A stretch of DNA of 64,000 bases, taken from NCBI RefSeq assembly GCF_004000925.1, contig NZ_BIME01000002.1:496001-560000 (forward strand), given 5' to 3'. This document shows, in pieces, positions 27,434 to 36,809 of this stretch (its first letter is position 1; each line of letters opens with the position of its first letter). The position numbers and the translations under genes were made by a program. The notes beneath the pieces are model-generated. The model saw only the letters and a list, made by a program, of their open reading frames with translations, did no database searches and was not told the origin of the DNA. Source of the DNA: Paenibacillus illinoisensis NBRC 15959 (lineage in GTDB: Bacteria; Bacillota; Bacilli; Paenibacillales; Paenibacillaceae).

Positions 27434-29713
27434 ATGGAAGAATCTAATCGGAACAATCATCGCATGTGGTACAGCAAACCAGCAGAGATATGGAATGAGG
27501 CCTTGCCAATCGGGAATGGTCGGCTTGGGGCAATGATATTTGGAGGCGTAGCGGAGGAGCGATTGAAGTTAAATGAAGACTCGATGTGGTATGGGGGTCC
27601 TCGGGATCGGAATAACGAAGATGCACTGCCCAATCTGCCCCATATCCGCAACTTAATCATGGAAGGGAAACTTCAGGAGGCTGAAGAGATGGCCAGCATG
27701 ACGATGGCCGGGCTTCCTGAAGCCCAGAGACATTATGTGCCACTTGGTGAGCTGCAGTTATCATTCGGCAATCATGATGGTCCTGTTGAGGACTATGTAC
27801 GTGAGCTGGATTTGAACCAGGGCGTCTCCAAGGTTAGCTATACCGTTAATGGTACCCGTTATACTCGTGAGCTGTTTGCCAGTCATCCGGACCAAGCCAT
27901 CATCATCCGAATCTCATCAGACAAGAAGAATGCCTTGTCCATGAAAGCCCGATTCAATCGTCAGAATTGGAGATACCTGGAGAAAACCAAGAAGTGGGAG
28001 CAGAATGGACTCATTATGCGTGGTGAATGCGGTGGTAAAGACGGCAGTTCCTTCGCAGCTGTGTTGAAAGCGATACCAGACGGAGGTGCCTGTCAGCTCC
28101 TTGGCGAGTATTTGCTGGTGAAGGACGCGAGCTCGGTCACCCTGCTGCTTGCTGCGGAAACGACTTTCCGCCAGGAAGATCCGGAATTATACAATACACT
28201 TCGTTTAGAAGAGCTCAGCCGGATTCCTTATGAAACACTGCTTGTACGGCATACATCGGATTATGATGAACTGTTCAGCAGGGTTTCGTTGAACCTGTCC
28301 AAACGTTCTGATCGTCATGATGGTCCGACGGATGAGAGATTACAACAGTTCCAAAGGGGAGAAGAAGACCCCGAATTGATCGAAACCTATTTTCAGTTTG
28401 GTCGTTATTTGCTGATATCCTCAAGCCGGCCAGGTTCCCTGCCTGCTAATCTTCAAGGCATATGGAATGACAGTTTCACTCCACCTTGGGACAGCAAATT
28501 TACGATCAACATTAATGCCCAAATGAACTACTGGCTCGCCGAAAACTGCAATCTAGCCGAGTGCCATGAGCCATTGTTCGATCTGATTGAGCGAATGCGG
28601 GAGCCTGGCCGAATTACGGCACGAAAGATGTATGACTGCCGCGGGTTTACCGCACATCATAATACGGATATTTGGGCAGACACGGCCCCTCAGGATACCT
28701 ACCTGCCAGCTTCCTTCTGGCCGCTTGGTGCTGCTTGGTTATGCCTGCATTTATGGGAGCATTATCGCTACAGTCAGAATCTCATTTTTCTGGAGGAAGC
28801 ATACGAAACGATGAAGGAATCGGCCCAATTTCTCCTTGATTATCTGATTGAGGATGCAGATGGCCGTCTGATTACCTGTCCATCCGTCTCTCCAGAGAAC
28901 AGTTACAAGCTGCCAAATGGGGAGATTGGGGTGCTATGCGCTGGCGCTTCGATGGATTTTCAGATTATTGAGGCTCTGTTCACTGCATGCATTCAAAGTG
29001 CCGAGTTGATCGGAAGGGACCATACCTTCAGGGAAGAACTTGCTGCTGCTCTGAAGCGAATTCCGAAGACTCAAATCGGCAAATACGGACAAATCCAGGA
29101 ATGGATGGAGGATTACGAAGAAGTGGAACCGGGGCACCGGCACATCTCACATCTATTTGGTTTGTACCCTGGAGAAAGCTTCACTCCAGAACACACGCCG
29201 GAACTCACAAAGGCCGCACGTACAACGCTCGAACGTAGATTGGCCAATGGTGGTGGGCACACCGGATGGAGCCGAGCCTGGATCATTCACTTCTGGGCAA
29301 GACTTCAGGATGGGCAGAAGGCTTATGAAAATGTAAGAGCTCTCCTGGAGCACTCCACGTTGCCCAATCTTTTTGACAATCATCCTCCGTTTCAGATTGA
29401 CGGCAACTTCGGGGGATCCTCTGGAATTGCTGAGATGTTGATGCAGAGCCACACCGATGTAATTCGGCTTCTGCCTGCCTTACCAGACAATTGGTGTGAC
29501 GGTAGTGTGGAGGGGCTCAGGGCCCGTGGCGGATATACCATTGGATTTTCCTGGGCGAAATCGGAAATTACTGAAGTCACCGTAAAAAGTTCAATTGCTG
29601 GACTTTGTCAGTTGGAAGGTCCTGGCCTTAAGGCGATTTCTTTCGACGCAGAAGCTGGCGGAACGTATACGTTTACACCGTCTTCGTCTGAAATGTTGTC
29701 ACAAACCCAATGA
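27434..29713 (+). CDS. GH95-family alpha-L-fucosidase
   Basis: 759-residue cytoplasmic enzyme (no signal peptide) of GH95. The N-terminal beta domain opens with MWYSKPAEIWNEALPIGNGRLG and LNEDSMWYGGPRDR. The alpha/alpha barrel carries NINAQMNYWLAENCN with the two asparagines, SPENSY with the proposed acid E488, and FQIDGNFGGSSGIAEM near D656. Family enzymes release alpha-1,2-L-fucose, or L-galactose from xyloglucan, by inversion. It follows an oligosaccharide importer, so it most likely trims an imported fucosylated or galactosylated oligosaccharide. Which sugar is removed cannot be read. Confidence 0.9.
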   Translation: MEESNRNNHRMWYSKPAEIWNEALPIGNGRLGAMIFGGVAEERLKLNEDSMWYGGPRDRNNEDALPNLPHIRNLIMEGKLQEAEEMASMTMAGLPEAQRHYVPLGELQLSFGNHDGPVEDYVRELDLNQGVSKVSYTVNGTRYTRELFASHPDQAIIIRISSDKKNALSMKARFNRQNWRYLEKTKKWEQNGLIMRGECGGKDGSSFAAVLKAIPDGGACQLLGEYLLVKDASSVTLLLAAETTFRQEDPELYNTLRLEELSRIPYETLLVRHTSDYDELFSRVSLNLSKRSDRHDGPTDERLQQFQRGEEDPELIETYFQFGRYLLISSSRPGSLPANLQGIWNDSFTPPWDSKFTININAQMNYWLAENCNLAECHEPLFDLIERMREPGRITARKMYDCRGFTAHHNTDIWADTAPQDTYLPASFWPLGAAWLCLHLWEHYRYSQNLIFLEEAYETMKESAQFLLDYLIEDADGRLITCPSVSPENSYKLPNGEIGVLCAGASMDFQIIEALFTACIQSAELIGRDHTFREELAAALKRIPKTQIGKYGQIQEWMEDYEEVEPGHRHISHLFGLYPGESFTPEHTPELTKAARTTLERRLANGGGHTGWSRAWIIHFWARLQDGQKAYENVRALLEHSTLPNLFDNHPPFQIDGNFGGSSGIAEMLMQSHTDVIRLLPALPDNWCDGSVEGLRARGGYTIGFSWAKSEITEVTVKSSIAGLCQLEGPGLKAISFDAEAGGTYTFTPSSSEMLSQTQ

Positions 29714-29847
29714 TCGGATTAATAAATCGATCTGCTTCAGAAGAAGCAGAATATCCAGCTCATTGTGCTACGGATGAACGGAAAGAGTGAATTTTAGAAA
29801 GAGTCAGAGTGTGTTTTCGTGAGATTTATTCTAATATGACAACAAGG

Positions 29848-29899
29848 CAAAAAAACGAGGCAGTCCGTGGGGATAGTATTCGCGGGGCTGCCTCGTTTT
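29848..29899 (-). terminator. Rho-independent terminator of the YpeB-like gene
   Basis: ACGAGGCAG at about 29854-29863 pairs with CTGCCTCGT at about 29887-29896. On the minus strand a run of seven T residues follows. Confidence 0.85.
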
Positions 29900-29907
29900 G
29901 TTATAGG

Positions 29908-31233
29908 TTACAGTTTGTAGTCAATACCTTCGCCAGCGCCTGTGCGGGCGTTAATGTATACGTGAGTAACGCCTTCGATCCCGGTGACGGGAAATGCATA
30001 GACGAGTTTGTCGTTGTGGAGCTTCAGCTTGGGCTTACCCGAGGCGTTTACGTATGGGCCAAGCTTCGAAGAGGCTTGCTCCGCTGTAAGCTTCGGGTGA
30101 AGGGGGAAGTTTTTATTGTAATGGGAAAAATAATTAGACGCATCGAAGCTTATCAACGCACCTGTACGACGATCAAATCGCCATACGACTTTCATCTGCG
30201 GAATGGAGATTTGCTCCCGGAGTGGAATATAGACGAGATAAATGGAAGTTTCTTTTATGTCTTTCGCTGTTAATGTCAGACGTTCGTCAGACCAGCGAGT
30301 CATCCAGGCGTCCGCAACTGCGATAAACTGCTTTAAGTCCATATTTTGCTCTACAGCTGCATCTTTGGAGATCGAGCCCTTGCGTCTCACTTGGAGCACG
30401 TGTCCGCTTTTACTTAGTGTTACGGTATAGGAGCTGGTTGATTTTCCTTCGGTGTCCGATAACCGGAAATCCATGAATTCTCCGAACTCGGAGCTGCTCC
30501 CGCCAGAGGCCATGTGGACGATTTGCTTACCTGCCCCTTTATTCCAAGCCTCCCCCATGAAAATTTTCGCTTTGGCCGCAAGCTCCGTAGCCGTATACGT
30601 GGTTTCACCGGCGAAAACGGTTCCTGGCTTCAGAGGTATGTAAGGATTCTGGTTGTACAGGAATTCATTATAGGCTTTATTGCCGGACGTGAAGAACGGG
30701 TCAAGCCCAGATAAGGCTTCTTCCATTTCGGTCGAAATCTGTTCTATATCTGAAGAAGAGGAATCCAAAGCTTTCTTTCTCATCTGCTCGAGATATGGTT
30801 GGGCGGTCCTCGCGAACGTTCTCAAACGCTGAATTTGTTCTAATTGATCCGGATCGAGCGACTTTCCCTTCTCGCTGGCGGGATAGGCCAAGTAGCGGCT
30901 GCCTTCCGTGATGAACCACTCATACGAGGACGAAGATTGAAAGTTCATGGTGATCGATCCGATCCTTACATATTCCGAGATAACTTTGGCATGTTCAATC
31001 GCAGATTGAAGTGCTGCTTGCCGATCTGCAATCGTAGATGCCGCTAGGGATTCCGCAAGTGCATAGTCGAAATCACGCAGGTAGATTGATTGCAAGTGCG
31101 ACCAGTGTTGCGTACTGCTCTGTTGCTGCCGCTCCCATTGTCGATTATTCTGATGCTCCGTATAGCTGAAATACGCGCCTGCTAAAGTCGTGACGCAAAG
31201 CAGACCAATGATGGATTTGGTGCGAATGTTCAT
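29908..31233 (-). CDS. YpeB-like membrane-anchored PepSY protein
   Basis: 441-residue protein with a single N-terminal membrane helix (IIGLLCVTTLAGAYFSY) and a long extracytoplasmic part. The last 150 residues contain PepSY/YpeB-type repeats, for example VVWRFDRRTGALISFDAS and THVYINARTGAGEGI. YpeB in Bacillus stabilises the spore-cortex hydrolase SleB; no sleB is next to this copy, so it may be a stand-alone paralogue with another partner. It is a single-gene unit with its own terminator. Its role in spores is inferred from the family only, and overall similarity to YpeB is modest. Confidence 0.65.
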   Translation of the reverse strand: MNIRTKSIIGLLCVTTLAGAYFSYTEHQNNRQWERQQQSSTQHWSHLQSIYLRDFDYALAESLAASTIADRQAALQSAIEHAKVISEYVRIGSITMNFQSSSSYEWFITEGSRYLAYPASEKGKSLDPDQLEQIQRLRTFARTAQPYLEQMRKKALDSSSSDIEQISTEMEEALSGLDPFFTSGNKAYNEFLYNQNPYIPLKPGTVFAGETTYTATELAAKAKIFMGEAWNKGAGKQIVHMASGGSSSEFGEFMDFRLSDTEGKSTSSYTVTLSKSGHVLQVRRKGSISKDAAVEQNMDLKQFIAVADAWMTRWSDERLTLTAKDIKETSIYLVYIPLREQISIPQMKVVWRFDRRTGALISFDASNYFSHYNKNFPLHPKLTAEQASSKLGPYVNASGKPKLKLHNDKLVYAFPVTGIEGVTHVYINARTGAGEGIDYKL

Positions 31234-31479
31234 GTCTATTAAAACTCCTGTCTATGTCTTCATAATGCTTATCCACTGTAACAAAGATGTGAACACTGTT
31301 TAATGAGTAAATATTACCAATATAAATTGCCTCGCCCGTTGACTAAATCTCTACGCCAATATTGACGAAAAATACATTAGGGGTGTTCAGAATATGTTGA
31401 GACTGGTATGTTAACTTCGTCTTAAGCGCAACTGAAACTGAAGATAAAATCAATAGGAATATAGGGGATAGTAGATAAG

Positions 31480-31938
31480 ATGGAGAGAAGGATAAGAAAT
31501 TCCGTAAAGGCCTTAATCATTGAAGACAGAAAAATGTTGGCAATTAAGATAGACGATGATGGCGATGCATTTTATACACTGCCTGGTGGAAGTCAAAGTG
31601 CGGGGGAGACATTAACTGAGGCATTGAAGCGTGAAGTCGCAGAAGAAATCGGAGTAGAGATTATTCCTAATTCATTGGAATTTGTCATTGAAGGCGTATA
31701 TGGTGAGGCATTTCACCGTGTGGATTTTGTGTTTTTATGCGAATATAAAGGATTAACGGACCATTTACTTTTCCAAGGTGACAGACATCACGTCCGTTAT
31801 GAATGGCTTGATATCGATAATCTGATCGGGCAACCATTGTATCCTTCCAAATTGCGAAAGCAAATTCAGCTTTTATTCAATGGAGAAAAAACCGAGATGT
31901 ACTTAGGAAATGAGGAACCAGGTTATCCTAGTCTGTAG
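31480..31938 (+). CDS. Nudix hydrolase (second)
   Basis: 152-residue Nudix-fold protein. The box reads GGSQSAGETLTEA, then KREVAEEIGVE, with an intact REXXEE-type core (REVAEE). A tail of about 40 residues carries conserved aromatic positions. It has no clear operon partner. AGGGGATAG lies about 12 bases before the ATG, a weak site. Substrate unknown. It is not similar enough to the Nudix protein at 18653 to be a recent copy. Confidence 0.88.
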   Translation: MERRIRNSVKALIIEDRKMLAIKIDDDGDAFYTLPGGSQSAGETLTEALKREVAEEIGVEIIPNSLEFVIEGVYGEAFHRVDFVFLCEYKGLTDHLLFQGDRHHVRYEWLDIDNLIGQPLYPSKLRKQIQLLFNGEKTEMYLGNEEPGYPSL

Positions 31939-32041
31939 ACTGAGATTATCGTATCTAACATGGTTTATTTATAAGAAAAGCATCCAATGGCGCCATTCGG
32001 CGAGAGATATCGTAAAGGGCAAGCTTTTGGATTGAAATTAA

Positions 32042-32086
32042 TAAAAGAAGGAGCCGCATGAAATCATGCTCGCTCCTTCTTTTATT
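32042..32086. terminator. Bidirectional rho-independent terminator
   Basis: AAAAGAAGGAGC pairs with GCTCCTTCTTTT around an inner GCATGA/TCATGC hairpin. T- and A-rich flanks serve both the Nudix gene and the convergent kinase gene. Confidence 0.85.
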
Positions 32087-32089
32087 ATT

Positions 32090-35000
32090 CTATGGGTTCG
32101 GTACGATGAAGGAAACCGTCGTTCCTTCACCAGGTTTACTTTGAATCGTTAAGCCTTGTCCATACATTTTTTTGAGCCGTCGATCGGTATTCGTTAATCC
32201 CACACCAGAGGTCCCCGCTTTCTTATTACGATCTAATAGGGAAGACAGCTTGGTCTCATCCATACCCACTCCGTTATCATGTATGATGAATTTGATGTAA
32301 TCCGCTTCTTTCGTAGCAGATAGAGTTAGCTTTCCTCCACGGGTACGGTTCAATATTCCGTGCCGGATGGCATTTTCTACGATAGGTTGGATCGTAAGTG
32401 GAGGAAGTTTAGCCTCCAACGGATCAGGCAGATTCCACTCTATTTCCAATCGCTCTCCAAATCGTTCCTTTTCGATATACAAGTAAGCTCGCAGTAAATC
32501 AAGTTCATGGGACAGAGGAACCTGGCGCTCCAAGTTCCTTGAATTAAAGCTTCCCTTTAAGTAATCACCGAAGGCTTCGAGCAGCGTAATCATGCGGTCT
32601 GGATCTAATAGACTAAGCGAAGCAATGGAATTGATTGTATTAAACAAAAAGTGAGGCTGAATCTGAGCTTGGAGCCACGCAGCTTCCATACGTAATTGCT
32701 CGTCTACAGACTGTTTAAAATGAATTAAAGCGCGAATTCTTGACTGAAGCTCTAACATATCAACCGGTTTTGTTAAATAATCATTAGCACCCGCAAGAAA
32801 CCCGGTATGAATATCTTCTGGTCTGATTCTAGCCGTCAATAGCAGTATAGGCAGCTCGAAAATGGTAAACTTCTTTCGTATCATTTCAGTCAGGGTATAT
32901 CCGGACATTTCCGGCATCATCACATCGGTTACGATCAGATCCCACTGTTGTTTATGGTTAATTTGTCTAAGGGCCTCTTCAGCACTATTTACAGCGGTAA
33001 CCTCATAGTTGTCCAGCTCCAGCAATGATTTTATAACCTTCAGATTGATGGCATCGTCATCCACTACAAGAATAGACCCCTTGATATGATCCACCTTGTA
33101 TCTATCCTCTGAAGAAACAGCTACTTCCATCGCTGCATCCATCACGTCGGATCCCAGGTGATTGAAATGAGACTCTAATTCTTCAACGTTCTGTACACCC
33201 TTAACAGCCGGTACGGCGTCTGTCAGAGGTAAGGAAAATGTGAAGACGGATCCGTGTCCAATCTTAGACGTCAGCTCCAGTGTTCCTCCATGAAGTTCTA
33301 CTAAATTTTTGCTTATGCTGAGTCCCAGACCCAAGCCGCTCCCTGGAGAAGTTATGCTGGAATCCGCCTGTTCATACGGGGAGAATATGCGCTGCTGCAG
33401 TTCTTCGTCAATTCCAATACCCGTATCTATAATATGAACATAAACAGCATCATTTAGCGTCTCCGCACGAAGCGAAACACGGCCTTCCTTGGTATATTTC
33501 AATGCATTGTGCACTAAGTTGAACATAATTTGGGTAAGTCGGTTTTCGTCAGCTGCTACGTTAGGTAATGTATCAGGAATCTCGTTGTGCAGCTGCACGT
33601 TCTTATCTACCGTCATATAGTTCAGCATATGGACAACTCCCTTGGCCACTGCTGGTAAAGAGACACTTGTTGGTTCTAGCGTAATACGGCTATCCTTCAG
33701 TAGGGTAATATCAATCAAGTCATCGAGCAGATGTGACATGCGTTGTCCAACTTTGGTAATCAACATCAAATCTTCTTGATCAGGTGTATCTAGCTTATTG
33801 CTCTTCCGAATAATGATGGATTGGGCCATATTAATGATCGCATGAAGTGGATTCCGAAGCTCATGTGACGTATTCGCGAGAAATTCATCTTTTTGTTTGT
33901 CCACTTTCTTGAGCGCTTCCGCTTGTTTCTCGGCACGTATTGCTGTTTTGGTGAAGCGTACAAACCAAAAGGATGCAAACACAACAAAGGCTACAATCAG
34001 GTCAATCGGGTAATACGGCAGGTCTTTATTAAACCATGACTTGAACAATCCACTGAATGCTATATTAAATGATACGGCAATGCCCGCAAGTAATATTGAA
34101 GTGGCAGCTTCTTGACCACTCCTCACAGCCTGCCTTGAAATAATCGGTACGAGTAAGATGGCTATGACCATGAAAATTCCTAGAATCTTAGAGGTATAAT
34201 CCAGCCAACTGATCGGAAAGAAAAGTGTAATGGATACATAGGTGTAAAAGAAAATAGAGAAAATAAAAATCAGTTTCTTAAAACTATGTACGCCAAGCAG
34301 GTGCTTTGTACATAACACTAGACAATAACAAAGGGCGGAGTATCCAATAATCCTCATACGTACTGCCCATTCGAAGTTGATTGGTAACCATTGAAGCAGC
34401 ATTTTATCATCGTCTATTAACGTAACAAGCAAGGCAAACAAAATAATTCCGGCAAAATAAAGAAGCTCTTTCTGTCGGTGCCCTACGAAAAGAAGAATAA
34501 CGATATATAACATATGAAGCAGCAAAATAATTCCGACGAGCAGCTGCATATTTTCGCTAAAATGTATTTCATTCAGGACAGCAGATGGAGTACCAAATTT
34601 AATGGATTGAATAATGCCACCTTTATTATGGTAGTGAAAATTACTGACATGAATGACGATATCCATGGTGGACTGCTCCACGGTAAAGTTACCTGTATAG
34701 GGTACAACCTTAGAGATCGTTCCAACCGGGTTGTCATCAGGATGGCCTGATTCGTATAGAAGGCTTCCATTAACATATAAGCGATAAGCAGTCTTGATTT
34801 CAGGAATATGAATGCCATAAGACGCATTAGATGTAGGCAAAAGTACACGAAGTCGATAAGTTCCGAAATTGGATTCTGGGCTCGTATCATTAAAAGTACC
34901 GGGAACCTCTGTCAAATGAGCAGAATGTAATGTATCACGAAAGGATGTGCTTGGCTGAATGAAGGTACCCGGAGTAAAGTTCCATTCCCCGTTAAGTGTG

Positions 35001-35194
35001 ATCGTCTGTTGATCCGTAAATTTCAAGTTGGACAAATCAAGTTCTCCCTGGGCTGCATGTGGCTGATTAGGAGGGGAGAACTCCGTATACCATAAAAATC
35101 TTACTCCAATTAAAGCTGCTAAGTATATGAGGATGAGCCAAGCCATCCTGTGTTTGGATATGGTTTTATTAATAGGTGTGAATGATGGCAACAT
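32090..35194 (-). CDS. 7TMR-DISM hybrid sensor kinase with two kinase cores
   Basis: 1034-residue membrane sensor. Order: a first membrane helix; an extracytoplasmic galactose-binding-like DISMED2-type domain (about 50-200); seven membrane helices (about 215-425); HisKA with the phospho-histidine in ANTSHELRNPLHA (about 443); a HATPase (GSGLGLGLSISKNL); a receiver with the aspartate in LIVTDVMMPEMSG (about 756); then a LytS-type kinase box (QAQIQPHFLFNTINS) and a second HATPase ending near residue 1034. It thus carries two kinase cores around a receiver. ATG 35194 has AAGGA 6-7 bases upstream. It lies downstream of its likely partner regulator at 36405; the signal is probably a carbohydrate or cell-surface cue. 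Confidence 0.9.
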   Translation of the reverse strand: MLPSFTPINKTISKHRMAWLILIYLAALIGVRFLWYTEFSPPNQPHAAQGELDLSNLKFTDQQTITLNGEWNFTPGTFIQPSTSFRDTLHSAHLTEVPGTFNDTSPESNFGTYRLRVLLPTSNASYGIHIPEIKTAYRLYVNGSLLYESGHPDDNPVGTISKVVPYTGNFTVEQSTMDIVIHVSNFHYHNKGGIIQSIKFGTPSAVLNEIHFSENMQLLVGIILLLHMLYIVILLFVGHRQKELLYFAGIILFALLVTLIDDDKMLLQWLPINFEWAVRMRIIGYSALCYCLVLCTKHLLGVHSFKKLIFIFSIFFYTYVSITLFFPISWLDYTSKILGIFMVIAILLVPIISRQAVRSGQEAATSILLAGIAVSFNIAFSGLFKSWFNKDLPYYPIDLIVAFVVFASFWFVRFTKTAIRAEKQAEALKKVDKQKDEFLANTSHELRNPLHAIINMAQSIIIRKSNKLDTPDQEDLMLITKVGQRMSHLLDDLIDITLLKDSRITLEPTSVSLPAVAKGVVHMLNYMTVDKNVQLHNEIPDTLPNVAADENRLTQIMFNLVHNALKYTKEGRVSLRAETLNDAVYVHIIDTGIGIDEELQQRIFSPYEQADSSITSPGSGLGLGLSISKNLVELHGGTLELTSKIGHGSVFTFSLPLTDAVPAVKGVQNVEELESHFNHLGSDVMDAAMEVAVSSEDRYKVDHIKGSILVVDDDAINLKVIKSLLELDNYEVTAVNSAEEALRQINHKQQWDLIVTDVMMPEMSGYTLTEMIRKKFTIFELPILLLTARIRPEDIHTGFLAGANDYLTKPVDMLELQSRIRALIHFKQSVDEQLRMEAAWLQAQIQPHFLFNTINSIASLSLLDPDRMITLLEAFGDYLKGSFNSRNLERQVPLSHELDLLRAYLYIEKERFGERLEIEWNLPDPLEAKLPPLTIQPIVENAIRHGILNRTRGGKLTLSATKEADYIKFIIHDNGVGMDETKLSSLLDRNKKAGTSGVGLTNTDRRLKKMYGQGLTIQSKPGEGTTVSFIVPNP

Positions 35195-35262
35195 GAACAA
35201 TCCTTTATCATACGTTATAGTGGGCTTGTAAAAAAGCTTCTGTTATACATCTAAAATGCGGA

Positions 35263-36405
35263 TTAAGAGGGCAGTTGTTTCTCTTGCCACTCCTTAAACC
35301 ATAGTTGAATATCGTTTCCTGGGAGGATATCGTATTCTTCTTTTAGTCGTGTCGTGAGTTCTTGATAACACTCCATCGTTTTCTGTGGCTCGTTCAATTT
35401 GTCATACAGCTTCATTAAGGCAAACGAAGACTTATCCTCTATTGAATAGAGGCGGTGAATTTGTAAGTATGTAGTCAACGCATCGCCAAATCTCTGCTGA
35501 TCCTCATACCAACTGCCGACACTTAGAGCTGTGTTTAGCCATAATTGTTTAAGCCTATGCCTTTCTGCCTCTGCCCACCAATAATCGTATTCCTGCAAAT
35601 ATTCACCCGTATAGCTGTTAATCTTCTCCAAATGAAGCTCCAGGTTATCCTCTGAGATATCGATGGTCTGCATAGAATCTTCCCAAGATGCTACGTCCAA
35701 AATGATATGGTTCAGCTCTAGTAAATATCCTTCATTTGCACTCTTAATCTGAAATCTCTTTCCATACGCAGTAAGCGTTTTGCGAATATGATAAATGGTT
35801 GTATATAACTGTGAGTAGGCCTTGTTCACATCTGTATTGCTCCATAATAAGTCAACGATAAACGATTTACGAACAAGCTGTCCCCTATGCTGAAGCAGAT
35901 ACAGGAAAAGTTCCTGCGCTCGGAAGGTTCTCCATTGCATCAACGTAAATTGTCCAGGCGATTGTGGCTCCTCAATCATGACTTGTTTGAACATGGTCAT
36001 CCTGAGGGGTTGATGGGGATCAGGGTTATCCAATCTGGCGGTACTCTTACCCAATATCCGATTCATTGTTTTGGACAACCGATCAAAGCGAACCGGCTTA
36101 ACAATGTAATCTATGGCGTTTAATTCGAAAGCGTCCACAGCGTATTCTTGATAGGCTGTAACAAATACCACCATCAGGTCAGGGTCATACTCCAACAAGC
36201 GTTCCGCCAGTTCAATACCATTGATCTCAGGTAACTCTATATCAATAAAGGCGATATCCACTTTGGCATGTTTAACGATATCCAAGGCATCGTATGGGTT
36301 TGTAAATTTACCGATAATATCAAGGCTGAAGTTTTCCATCTTCAGTAGTTGAAGCTCCAAATAAGACAACGCTAAAACTTCATCGTCAATAAGAATAGCT
36401 TTCAT
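35263..36405 (-). CDS. Response regulator with winged HTH and BTAD (SARP-like)
   Basis: 380-residue regulator: an N-terminal receiver with the phospho-aspartate in VDIAFIDIELPEINGI and VKPVRFDRL at its end; an OmpR/SARP-type winged helix (LLQHRGQLVRKSFIVDLLW; YTTIYHIRKTL); then a bacterial transcriptional activation (BTAD) domain of TPR-like helices (about 230-375). This combination is common beside 7TMR-DISM hybrid kinases in Bacillales. It is 68 bases upstream of the kinase gene in the same direction and should be its partner. Targets are unknown. Confidence 0.92.
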   Translation of the reverse strand: MKAILIDDEVLALSYLELQLLKMENFSLDIIGKFTNPYDALDIVKHAKVDIAFIDIELPEINGIELAERLLEYDPDLMVVFVTAYQEYAVDAFELNAIDYIVKPVRFDRLSKTMNRILGKSTARLDNPDPHQPLRMTMFKQVMIEEPQSPGQFTLMQWRTFRAQELFLYLLQHRGQLVRKSFIVDLLWSNTDVNKAYSQLYTTIYHIRKTLTAYGKRFQIKSANEGYLLELNHIILDVASWEDSMQTIDISEDNLELHLEKINSYTGEYLQEYDYWWAEAERHRLKQLWLNTALSVGSWYEDQQRFGDALTTYLQIHRLYSIEDKSSFALMKLYDKLNEPQKTMECYQELTTRLKEEYDILPGNDIQLWFKEWQEKQLPS

Positions 36406-36752
36406 GTAAAAATATACTCCTTATTAGCGTTTATTTAGTTATATCGATTTTAACATGGATGTTGAAAAATGGAATAAAAACTCGAATGATGTAGCAAAGC
36501 TAGTCGTATTTCTTGAGTGTCTTGCTTATGAATCGTTATTAGCAGCTTGAAAGTGAACCGGCGAGGAATGTTCAATCTCTCTTGAATGAATAACGGAATG
36601 ATCTCCAACGGCAAAAAAATTGATGATATCCTGCAAACGTTCGCTTAATTTGGTTTCCCTTGTGACTGGCGGAACTGCATCCTCCATTTTGTATAAAGCA
36701 ACCGTCGGTTTTGTCCATTGTTTTTGTCAAGCTGTCGAGACTACAATGTTAT
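36406..36752. other. Gene-free stretch between response regulator and FNR gene
   Basis: This region is AT-rich near the regulator start. On the minus strand a 53-codon frame (36526-36687) has protein-like codon use but no ribosome site, and no family is recognised. Nothing else was seen before the Fur box at 36753. Confidence 0.3.
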
Positions 36753-36767
36753 TGATAATGATTATCA
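36753..36767 (+). promoter_or_regulatory. Fur box
   Basis: TGATAATGATTATCA is a perfect 7-1-7 inverted repeat identical to the Bacillus Fur core. It lies 42 bases before the TTG start of the ferredoxin-NADP reductase, inside the expected promoter, predicting derepression under iron limitation. Confidence 0.85.
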
Positions 36768-36809
36768 TAAATACGGATGTTACATAAGCCGGCTGGAGGA
36801 GGACATCAA

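Noticed and set aside
31986..31997. 12-base perfect palindrome AATGGCGCCATT
   Set aside because: It lies between a gene and a clear terminator with no T-run, repeat partner or gene start; most likely chance or part of transcript-end structure.
36526..36687. 53-codon minus-strand ORF between the response regulator and the Fur box
   Set aside because: It has no ribosome site before its ATG and no recognisable family; kept only as a note under the gene-free stretch.
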